Of a DNA stretch of 64,000 bases, positions 1-9,666 are shown piece by piece; positions within the stretch are counted from its first letter, which is position 1; each line of letters begins with the position of its first letter. A model generated the notes under the pieces. The model was not told where the DNA came from. It saw only the letters and a program-made list of their open reading frames with translations, and ran no database searches. This stretch comes from Solanum dulcamara. Taxonomy: Eukaryota > Streptophyta > Magnoliopsida > Solanales > Solanaceae. The stretch spans positions 44,781,097 to 44,845,096 of the forward strand of contig NC_077242.1 of the NCBI RefSeq assembly GCF_947179165.1. Direction: 5' to 3'. The translations under genes and the position numbers were made by a program.

Positions 1-2525
1 ACCCGGCCCTCTAAGGAGGGACTTGGTGTTCCTTCCTTATTTCACCACACATACAATCATATTACAGCCGGCCCGGGACTCGGTGAATAATCATATCGTC
101 ATAACATATAACATATATCACACCTCATGTACGGCATCGTCTCCTCGTGCGTGGAACTATACACATCCGGCCCGGGACGCGGTGAAAGAAGTAGTAACAC
201 TGTGCACGATAACATATCTCGGCCCATCGTGGGACTCGATGAAGGATGGGTTATAGTATGTACGAGTAGAGTAGTGAGAAACCATATGCAACTAAGTCAT
301 TATCTAAGACTCGATGAAACAGTCAAGTGAACCGTCACCTGAAGACTGGGGGAGTAATTATCCGAGGTATCCCTTTAGATGTCATTAGGGCTTACATCAG
401 TTGGGGCCTCAAGAATCACAGACATGCATCCAGACAATGCCATATAGCTTATGCAATCAGAAACATGGTTTATGCAATCAAGGACACGATTATGCAATCA
501 GAGACACAGTTACCTAGTCAAAGACTCAACTTATGCAATCAGACGCATTTACCATTTTAGAGCCTTTAAAAAAAAGGAGCTGGTACCTCCACTTACTATT
601 CATTATATAGAAGGCTCGAGAATAGCAATTTGACTACTTTCAGACTCTTATGTTCAGGAGTGACTACAAGTCACGAGTTACAATCAGAGCTCATAAATGG
701 AATTACCTCTAAACCTATATCATATACCATTTAACTCAAAATTAAGCCATTCCAAAGGAAAGAAGAAATAGGCTTTACATATAATAATTTTCATCACATA
801 GAAGACTAAAAGGAAATGACTCAGCTATTACAGAAGTTCTAATATCACGAAGTAAACAAGAGTCTCGACTCATACTCAGAGCTTTACGAATGGATTGAAT
901 CCCGAATATCATATACATATCATTTATAACTTATATCTAAGACATGCCAAAAGAAAAGAAGAATAGTTCTACATATCTATTCCAAAAACACGCCAAAGGA
1001 AAGCTTCACATACCTTGTATGGACTTCTCTTAATCACGTCCACATCGTTGTCCTCGAAACCTATTTAACATGGAAGTAATGTAAGTATTAACAACCTTGG
1101 ACTTTTCAGCAACTTAAACTACCCACGCGTATTCATAACATTCATCCCTTCGCTCGCTTTCTCGGCTAGTTCCTTAACTAGTTAGGATGTTAACGAAAAT
1201 CGGGCAGCACCTCCCCTATAATGTGCCCTATACGAATTCCCAATCATGTCCTTAGCACCTTCAGCCAACCAACAATGCAACCAGCATCCCCTACATATAC
1301 ATATTACGACAAAATTACACCATATAAACTCCAAACGGCTCGTCCGAAGTTACGATATCAAAAGAGGGTTTCTAGTTTCTATTTTGCGAAACCTTTAACC
1401 GTACGAAGCGTGGAATCATGTGAATGCAAACAGAAGCTCCCAAACCTATTTTATAACACATTTATACCCTGCAACACACACCACACAACCAGCAGCATCC
1501 TCCGAACACACCACGCCTCACTTCGACTAAAATTTAACTACGGCGACTTCAATTTAGATTGTTTCTTTCGCTGATCCCCCCATGATTTTTTTCATACTTT
1601 CAGCAGTATAAAAGGTACATAATACACTATATAACAACCTCATAAAGTCCAAATTTAAAGAAGAAGCCTTACCTTACCCGAAATTGGCCAAAACTAGCCA
1701 AAATCGCGCCTCGGAAACCTCTTTAGGGCGCTGAAACTGTGTGGACTGGTTGCTGTCCGTTTTGGCTGCACCAAGCCGTGATTTTATACTTCTAATACCT
1801 CCATATCATCGTGTTATACGCTGAATAATTAATTTATGGAACAAAATCGGAACGTACCTATTTTCTTTCCTCCTAGCCGTCGCAATTTTCTCTCTTGTTC
1901 TAGTGTTTGTTTTCTGTTTGTTTTGCTGCAGTTTGAAGACCAAAACTGAAGTATATCCCTAATATACATACTTATATGTGGTCCCAAGGGGTGACACGTG
2001 TCAGCCCCTAAGGGGGACACGTGTCCAGCCCCTATTGGGCCACCGTGTCCATGCAAGAAGGGTGGGGCTGCCACGTGGCAGTGGGTCCCACCTCCCCCAA
2101 GCAGCTGCATCACCTACTTAACCCTAAGTAGGTGCATCACCTGCTTACTTGATGTGCTGCCACGTGTCGCTCCTCCATTGGATGCCACGCGTCATCTTTT
2201 CCCTTCCTCGCGGGTTCGTAATCTCATCTTACTTTAAGAGCTTATGTAATCCGCACTACGTAAGCTTGGTATATCCTTAAGCAACTTAAGTGTATAAGAC
2301 TCTTAACTTAGTGCCTTACGTAGGTAAATCGAGTCCTACGACTCATTTCTTAGCCTCCAACTCTTTCCGGATTCTTATGACTCTATCTCCAACCTCCCTT
2401 CTCGCGAGGTATCACAATCTTCTTTCCTTAGAGTTGTTTGATAGTGTCAAAGCTTATCCGCCTCACATGATAGTGTATAAGGAACTTAAGAAGATGTTCC
2501 GAGCTCAAGAGTGCGGGGTGTAACA
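1..2525 (-). repeat. 3' LTR of the young Tekay-like element (partial)
   Basis: Near-identical to 7137-9661 with no net insertion or deletion. On the minus strand it begins TGTTACACCC at 2525, directly after the polypurine tract. About 0.95 kb of its far end lies outside the window. It contains the U3 G-box cluster at 1995-2166, a hairpin at 2111-2134 and a TATA-like box near 1969-1978. Open frames of 60-117 codons inside it (for example 1221-1574) recur only because the LTR is duplicated, and resemble no protein I know. Confidence 0.9.
1969..2166 (-). promoter_or_regulatory. LTR promoter: TATA-like box and four G-boxes
   Basis: On the minus strand CATATAAGTATG (1969-1978) looks like a TATA box. 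Upstream of it, within 190 bases, lie four CACGTG G-box cores at 1995, 2018, 2072 and 2161, several within longer palindromes such as GGACACGTGTCC. G-boxes are plant bZIP/bHLH sites (ABA, light and stress responses), so this is the likely U3 promoter. The equivalent cluster in the other LTR is at 9131-9302. Regulation itself is inferred. Confidence 0.55.
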
Positions 2526-2540
2526 TCCTTCCCCCCTTTA
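2526..2540 (-). other. Polypurine tract of the young Tekay-like element
   Basis: On the minus strand a run AAAGGGGGGAAGGA touches the LTR start at 2525. It follows the usual end-of-interior motif ACATTCGGGGACGAATGTTC found in Solanaceae gypsy elements. It would prime plus-strand DNA synthesis. The same arrangement occurs at 12291-12304 and 49006-49017. Confidence 0.85.
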
Positions 2541-2635
2541 GAACATTCGTCCCCGAATGTTGAATAAAACTTTCCTTAAGACTTTATACGGATCATAGGG
2601 AGATGCCTTTCTACTGGAATGGCATACATTTTTGT

Positions 2636-3010
2636 CTAAGTAATTAATATACGAGTTCCAAGACTGGGGCTATCCGTAGACATCGGGAATAGGTATGGAC
2701 ACTTGTGTTTCATGTCCTTTTCAACCTCCCAGTTTATGTCTTCACGATTCTTATTCTGCCATAGTACCTTGACGGAAGTTATGTCCTTAGTTCGCAACCC
2801 GTTTACTCTTCTGATCCCGGATGGAGATAGGTTGCCCCTCGTAGGATAACTCCCTATTATGTGGACCTCCTCCATGGGAAATATTCTGGGGGCGTCGTTC
2901 CCATTCTTACGGAGCATTGATCTGTGAAAACTGAATGTATTGTTTCAAATCAGATGGTAGGTCCCACTCATAGGTAGCTTTATCTATTCTAAAAAATGCT
3001 CTGCGAAGGA
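2636..3010 (-). pseudogene. Integrase C-terminus and chromodomain remnant
   Basis: The minus-strand reading contains the stretch SVKVLWQNKN followed by WEVEKDMKHKCPYLFP, the typical end of chromovirus integrases where a chromodomain guides insertion into heterochromatin. Just upstream, in another frame, KATYEWDLPSDL resembles the family motif before the HPVFHVSMLR segment. The longest frame (2636-2917) is 93 codons. The rest of integrase, RT, RNase H, protease and gag are not recognisable upstream. The piece places the element among chromoviruses and shows the autonomous ancestor. Confidence 0.6.
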
Positions 3011-6000
3011 TCAATGTATCCCCTTCTTGCTGACTTTAGGCTGCTGATCGATATCTTGTCCCGGAATAAGCTTTACTTCATCAATAATTTAGTGGATCAC
3101 ATCTGGGCCTGTCCCTTACTCGAAGGGCAAAATGTCATACTAAGATTCATCTGGGTTCCTCAATCCCTTTCGAAATGATTTCCAGCAGTTAGTTGTAAAA
3201 TTGAACTTTTTTTATCTGAGATAATATATGTGGGGACTTCGTGAAATCTTATTGTTTCCCTACTATGTCATTTCGCAGAACCCTCAGCTGAATATGCCTT
3301 TCTAACTGGAGGGGAACAGGTTTATTCTGTCAGCCCATCAACCATAGCCCGTATGAACTCCCAGTTCCTTAGAATGCGAGGTCAGCTCGTACTATAATAC
3401 ATATTAACTGCTTTCCACCTCTGAGTCGGGGTTTCCATTCCCTGAGATAGGCTATCAGACTGCTGATGCTTCTTTTAACTTAAGCTATTATACAACTCCT
3501 CTTAATCTAACTTGTAATACCTTAGGTATGCTATCTTTCTCTTTTACTCAGATCTTTTCTCCAGTTTTCTTACCATACATCATATTGTAATCCCTACATA
3601 AACGTGTGTACGGACATAGAGCAGTCCAGAAAATTCCTTAGCATTTTTATACTAGTGGCTTACCTCCTTTAGTCGAGGTCAAGGCTCCACTATTGCTCTT
3701 GTCCTTAATACCGATTATATCTGAATAGTTCTGCCTCGAACCATCTTACACTTTTCCTGAATAGATTCTAAATATGGCAATCACATTGTTATTACTGACT
3801 TTCTTTTATCGAGTAATCATTTGACCTCGCTCTTAGTATGCCAATATTCATAAGCTGCACCACTATTCTTGTGCCATTTTCACGAGGTGCGTTGTATTTC
3901 AGTCATAATCTTTTCTGTTCTTGGCTTACTCTGTTCTATATGTGTCGTTGTACTAACCCACTTTTATAATCTCTTTTTGTCATACTTGTTTTGTTCTCTT
4001 TCTCATTTCCCAGGGGGTCACCCATCCCAGTGCTACTCTCATTCGAGCACGCTTAACTTCGAAGTTTTGACAAAATCTGGTGCATTAGTGTGAGTATGAT
4101 CACGCCCATCCCTTATGGGGTCTCATTTGAAGTTTAAGCCTTTCCACTTACATCCGATAGCATCAGTTAATTTTCTTTTACGCTTGTACTTATTTTGTCC
4201 ACTTCCCCCCTTTAGGGTGTACCTATGTCATTCTCCGTATATCTTCAGCTATTTACACGCGAATGATTCTATTCCAACATATTTAACGGGCTGCACCATA
4301 TCTACACCTTCTGTTAAATCATCCCCACATTAGGTTGCCTTTCTAGGAAACCCTAGCACAACCGTAGGGTGCTTTAATATTTGGAATATCTCGAATCGAG
4401 TCTCATCTAATGATTGATACTCGAGTAGTATCCGTAATGTAGCAGTGCATTCAAAGCCACATTCCATTCATCCAAACCAGTAATTAGGGAGGGCTCATAA
4501 TTGGTGCACATTCCCCACTCGAGTGTACTTATACTTTAATGACTCATGTTTCGAGCTTCGTCATTATACTAACTTTATTCCAGTGGATACCACTACTCAT
4601 TAGAGTGGAGTCACATGTACACCATACTTCTTTACGCCTCCTGAGCTTGCATCTTTGTCGTGTGCTTTAAGGCTCATTTCTAATCCTGCTTAAAACCATA
4701 TCAATTTCGTTGTAGTAGGGGCCTTATCTTCTTATTTTTTCATCATACTATACTTTCAATTCGTAACTGTCTATGTCTCTTTTTGTTCGATACTTATACT
4801 TAATTAATCGCATCTATCTTGAGTGCCTCTATTAGAACTTCTGTATTATTCCTTCAACTCATTTCCATTTTTGGTTGGGTGTAAGGAATTCCATATTACC
4901 CTTTATTTCCTTGCACTAGCCATCCTTTTCGTCATCATACAACCTTTATTCGAAACTTTCCTTATGGAACTTGATAAATCTTCCTTATTTGTTCCATAAC
5001 TTGCTTTTCTGTTCCACACCTATCTTTACATTCCATTTACATGGACCACATCATACCTTCTAGTTAATTCCTTACTAAGTTTTGCTTATTCTAATAATGG
5101 TTTTTGTTATGTTGACCTGGTACCTTGTTCGCATTCATACCCATAGTATAATACCGCTTGACTTTCTTCACGATTCTTACTATGGGTTACTTACCCTTCT
5201 TAGCTAGTATTATCCTTAATGTTTCGCAAGCTGTCTTATTAATATTTCATATCTATCACAATTCTTTATCCCTCATACTCTTGTCTTAATCATACTGTTA
5301 CTTCCCTTAACTATAACTCGTCATAGTTTATCCCTATGTATCAATTCAGGAGATGCCTTACTATATCATTTTATCCCGATCTACCAGTCTTCTCTAAGTC
5401 ATCTTCTTTGGCTTATAGCTCTTTTCCAACTTCATTCTACTATATCAATATCGACCTCCTAATTTCTATTGCCATTAATTCAGCAACTAACTCATTCCTC
5501 GAGGTCGGCCATACTTGTTTAGTCAAATCTCATCATTGTTACGAGAACAACCTTTCAAGACATACTATAGCCCTGTATCTCATTTTCCTCTTATTTCCAG
5601 GAAAATTTGGGCAGAGTTTCCTCTGTATTTCTTACTATCTCAACACCTGCATGCAGAAAATACCAACAATGCCTCACAGGGCACACATATATACATTCAT
5701 ATTGTATAACATCTCAGCCACACAAGGCACACATATATAGTCATATCATCTCATATCGCAGCCGCACAGGGCGCCTATAATTAACAGTATGGAAATGAAC
5801 TTACCTGTTATGTCCACTCGAGCTGCACCTGCTATACTTTCCTATTTACCTTTCCTTTCACTTTTCAATTGTATCTGTCAATTGCATTTCAATACCTTAC
5901 CTGACATAGGGCTTTCGTGCCTTTGCTTACCTGCGTGCTTCGTAACATCCAATATTGTCAGTTATTTTCTTCTATCGGCGTTGTCTTTCTGCTAAAATTA

Positions 6001-6079
6001 TAGGTTAGTATGAGGAATTTCATTTCCTATAGCTCGGCTCTATCGCACGATCTTAGATATGAAAGAAAGTAACATCCTA
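3011..6079 (-). other. Gutted interior of the young element, no coding capacity seen
   Basis: About 3 kb between the chromodomain trace and the leader. Reading frames are short, T/C rich on the plus strand, and match no gag-pol domain that I can recognise. Apart from a 5S-rRNA-like segment at 4005-4107 it looks like unconstrained filler. A short run near 5640-5780 repeats a motif of the form CAC-AGGGC-CACATATAT three times. Confidence 0.5.
4005..4107 (-). pseudogene. 5S rRNA-derived segment inside retrotransposon interior (copy 1)
   Basis: The minus strand reads like plant 5S rRNA from its first base to about base 105. It starts GGGCGTGATCATAC, keeps CACTAATGCACC, keeps AAGTTAAGCGTGCT of the internal pol III A-box region and GGATGGGTGACC of the C-box region. 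It carries scattered substitutions and loses the last 15 bases. It lies about 1.5 kb from the 3' LTR and is in sense orientation relative to its host element. Not expected to be a functional rRNA gene. Cassandra-type TRIMs also carry 5S sequence, but I see no Cassandra LTR around it. Confidence 0.8.
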
Positions 6080-6175
6080 AATATCCTGTATCCTCTTGTC
6101 TATAGATGTGGTGCACAACACACCGATAAACAAGACTCTACTAGATACGGTCTGTAGACATTCCAAGGACGAACT
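6080..6175 (-). other. Conserved leader after the primer site
   Basis: Minus-strand leader containing GTCTACAGAC, TAGTAGAGTC, the hairpin-like GGTGTGTTGTGCACCAC and a block ending AGGATATTTAGG. The same order of motifs recurs behind the primer sites of elements at 43853-43955, 60405-60505 and, more weakly, 20290-20392. In retroelements this leader normally carries dimerisation and packaging signals; that role is inferred here. Confidence 0.5.
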
Positions 6176-6187
6176 GCTCTGATACCA
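6176..6187 (-). other. Primer binding site (initiator tRNA-Met)
   Basis: Minus strand TGGTATCAGAGC starts four bases beyond the LTR end at 6192. It matches the complement of the 3' end of plant initiator tRNA-Met, the standard primer for Ty3/gypsy chromoviruses. It fixes the element's orientation. Confidence 0.9.
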
Positions 6188-6191
6188 CTTC

Positions 6192-9100
6192 TGTCACGAC
6201 CCAACCCCATAGGCCGCAACTGGGGTCCGACCTGGACCCTCTTATGCGTATTTATCAACTACACTTAAGTTGAACCGTGTGTGATGTGATACTATATACA
6301 AAAACCCCAATAGTTTAAAACTTTTTCATGTACATGTAGCCCCTTTCATTTGTATTATATCATGAAAGGGCACGCGAGCCGACAAGGCTGCTATAACAAA
6401 AACATTCACAACATATCGAATAGGCAACATCAAAACTAACTCACAAAAAACCCACATATACATATGTCTATAGACCTCTAAGAATAGTAACAACAACATA
6501 TGGCGGAACAAGGCCCCCGCCGTACCCTTGAATGTACAAATATATACATTAAGTGACCAATATCAAAATTTAGGCTCCAGAACAGTGAAGCACTTCCGAC
6601 ACAGCTGAGGGAAACTCCTACGCTGATGGATCTCCAGAATAAACATCTGTACCTGCGGGCATGAAACGTAGCCCCCTGAGAAAAAGGGGATCAGTACGAT
6701 ATATGTACTGAGTATGTAAAGCATAACACATCGTAACTGAGATCATAACTGAAATAGGGATGCAGGGGACAAGTATAATAACTAAATGAATTACTGTACC
6801 CGCACCTTAAGACACGTAAATCATACACATCATCATATGCTGTGCCCGGCCCTCTAGTGAACTCGGTGTTATAATCACTTCTTCATAATCACATATCATC
6901 ATATCATAATGCATTTCATTTCATCATATCATCGTATACGGTATCATACCATCGTATACGGTATCATCTTATCATATATATCATCGTATCACACCCGGTT
7001 CACTGCGGGGCTCAGGGTCACAATGTATTACTTTAATCTCATATGCATGCCTACATAAAGTATCCGACCCTTTAGTGAGGGAATCGGTGAATGGAGTGGT
7101 GTACGTCTATAGCATACCATCATAATATACATATGTACCCAGCCCTCTAAGGAGGGACTCGGTGTTCCTTCCTTATTTCACCACACATACAATCATATTA
7201 CAGCCGGCCCGAGACTCGGTGAATAATCGTATCGTCATAACATATAACATATATCACACCTCATGTACGACATTGTCTCCTCGTGCGTGGAACTATACAC
7301 ATCCGGCCCGGGACACGGTGAAAGAAGTAGTAACACTGTGCACGATAACATATCCCGGCCCATCGTGGGACTCGAGGAAGGATGGGTTACAGTATGTACG
7401 AGTAGAGTAGTGAGAAACCATATGCAACTAAGTCATTATCTAAGACTCGATGAAACAGTCAAGTGAACCGTCACCTGAAGACTGGGGGAGTAATTATCCG
7501 AGGTATCCCTTTAGATGTCATTAGGGCTTACATCAGTTGGGGCCTCAAGAATCACAGACATGCATCCAGACAATGCCATATAGCTTATGCAATCAGAAAC
7601 ATGGTTTATGCAATCAAGGACACGATTATGCAATCAGAGACACAATTACCTAGTCAAAGACTCAACTTATGCAATCAGACGCATTTACCATTTTAGAGCC
7701 TTTAAAAAAAAGGAGCTGGTACCTCCACTTACTATTCATTATATAGAAGGCTCGAGAATAGCAATTTGACTACTTTCAGACTCTTATGTTCAGGAGTGAC
7801 TACAAGTCACGAGTTACAATCAGAGCTCATAAATGGAATTACCTCTAAACCTATATCATATACCATTTAACTCAAAATTAAGCCATTCCAAAGGAAAGAA
7901 GAAATAGGCTTTACATATAATAATTTTCATCACATAGAAGACTAAAAGGAAATGACTCAGCTATTACAGAAGTTCTAATATCACGAAGTAAACAAGAGTC
8001 TCGACTCATACTCAGAGCTTTACGAATGGATTGAATCCCGAATATCATATACATATCATTTATAACTTATATCTAAGACATGCCAAAAGAAAAGAAGAAT
8101 AGTTCTACATATCTATTCCAAAAACACGCCAAAGGAAAGCTTCACATACCTTGTATGGACTTCTCTTAATCACGTCCACATCGTTGTCCTCGAAACCTAT
8201 TTAACATGGAAGTAATGTAAGTATTAACAACCTTGGACTTTTCAGCAACTTAAACTACCCACGCGTATTCATAACATTCATCCCTTCGCTCGCTTTCTCG
8301 GCTAGTTCCTTAACTAGTTAGGATGTTAACGAAAATCGGGCAGCACCTCCCCTATAATGTGCCCTATACGAATTCCCAATCATGTCCTTAGCACCTTCAG
8401 CCAACCAACAATGCAACCAGCATCCCCTACATATACATATTACGACAAAATTACACCATATAAACTCCAAACGGCTCGTCCAAAGTTACGATATCAAAAG
8501 AGGGTTTCTAGTTTCTATTTTGCGAAACCTTTAACCGTACGAAGCGTGGAATCATGTGAATGCAAACAGAAGCTCCAAAACCTATTTTATAACACATTTA
8601 TACCCTGCAACACACACCACACAACCAGCAGCATCCTCCGAACACACCACGCCTCACTTCGACTAAAATTTAACTACGGCGACTTCAATTTAGATTGTTT
8701 CTTTCGCTGATCCCCCCATGATTTTTTTCATACTTTCAGCAGTATAAAAGGTACATAATACACTATATAACAACCTCATAAAGTCCAAATTTAAAGAAGA
8801 AGCCTTACCTTACCCGAAATTGGCCAAAACTAGCCAAAATCGCGCCTCGGAAACCTCTTTAGGGCGCTGAAACTGTGTGGACTGGTTGCTGTCCGTTTTG
8901 GCTGCACCAAGCCGTGATTTTATACTTCTAATACCTCCATATCATCGTGTTATACGCTGAATAATTAATTTACGGAACAAAATCGGAACGTACCTATTTT
9001 CTTTCCTCCTAGCCGTCGCAATTTTCTCTCTTGTTCTAGTGTTTGTTTTCTGTTTGTTTTGCTGCAGTTTGAAGACCAAAACTGAAATATATCCCTAATA

Positions 9101-9661
9101 TACATACTTATATGTGGTCCCAAGGGGTGACACGTGTCAGCCCCTAAGGGGGACACGTGTCCAGCCCCTATTGGGCCACCGTGTCCATGCAAGAAGGGTG
9201 GGGCTGCCACGTGGCAGTGGGTCCCACCTCCCCCAAGCAGCTGCATCACCTACTTAACCCTAAGTAGGTGCATCACCTGCTTACTTGATGTGCTGCCACG
9301 TGTCGCTCCTCCATTGGATGCCACGCGTCATCTTTTCCCTTCCTCGCGGGTTCGTAATCTCGTCTTACTTTAAGAGCTTATGTAATCCGCACTACGTAAG
9401 CTTGGTATATCCTTAAGCAACTTAAGTGTATAAGACTCTTAACTTAGTGCCTTACGTAGGTAAATCGAGTCCTACGACTCATTTCTTAGCCTCCAACTCT
9501 TTCCGGATTCTTATGACTCTATCTCCAACCTCCCTTCTCGCGAGGTATCACAATCTTCTTTCCTTAGAGTTGTTTGATAGTGTCATAGCTTATCCGTCTC
9601 ACATGATAGTGTCTAAGGAACTTAAGAAGACGTTCCGAGCTCAAGAGTGCGGGGTGTAACA
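6192..9661 (-). repeat. 5' LTR of the young Tekay-like element (3470 bp)
   Basis: Bounded by TGTCACGACCC at 6192 and GGGTGTAACA ending at 9661 (TG...CA ends on the minus strand). Bases 7137-9661 duplicate 1-2525. It contains the G-box promoter at 9131-9302, a hairpin at 9247-9270, a repeated CCCGGCCC/GACTCGGTG motif at 6845-7380, and a small CCCC/GGGG hairpin at 6672-6689. The length fits Tekay/Del chromoviruses, which have unusually long LTRs. Confidence 0.9.
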
Positions 9662-9666
9662 CCAAG

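Larger units (their letters stand above)
1..9661 (-). mobile_element. Young non-autonomous Tekay/Del-like Ty3/gypsy element (left LTR cut by window)
   Basis: A complete retrotransposon architecture is read on the minus strand: 5' LTR 6192-9661, primer site 6176-6187, interior, polypurine tract 2526-2540, and 3' LTR 1-2525 truncated by the window edge. The two LTR copies align with a constant offset of 7136 and I count roughly 20 substitutions by eye over 2525 bases, so insertion looks recent. The 3.7 kb interior has no readable gag-pol, only an integrase-tail/chromodomain trace and a 5S-like segment. It was therefore probably mobilised by enzymes from a related autonomous copy. It interrupts an older related element that continues at 9662. 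The five bases after the right end are CCAAG; the matching left copy is outside the window. Confidence 0.85.

Noticed and set aside
1221..1574. 117-codon frame, repeated at 8357-8710
   Set aside because: The two frames are conserved only because the LTR is duplicated; no similarity to a known protein and nothing equivalent in the related LTRs at 12305 or 16170.
1829..2237. Overlapping frames of 94 and 79 codons on both strands (also at 8965-9373)
   Set aside because: They lie on the GC-rich G-box promoter block of the LTR; composition explains the open frames.
4005..4107. Cassandra TRIM retrotransposon
   Set aside because: No Cassandra-type LTR ends, primer site or duplication could be seen around the 5S segment.
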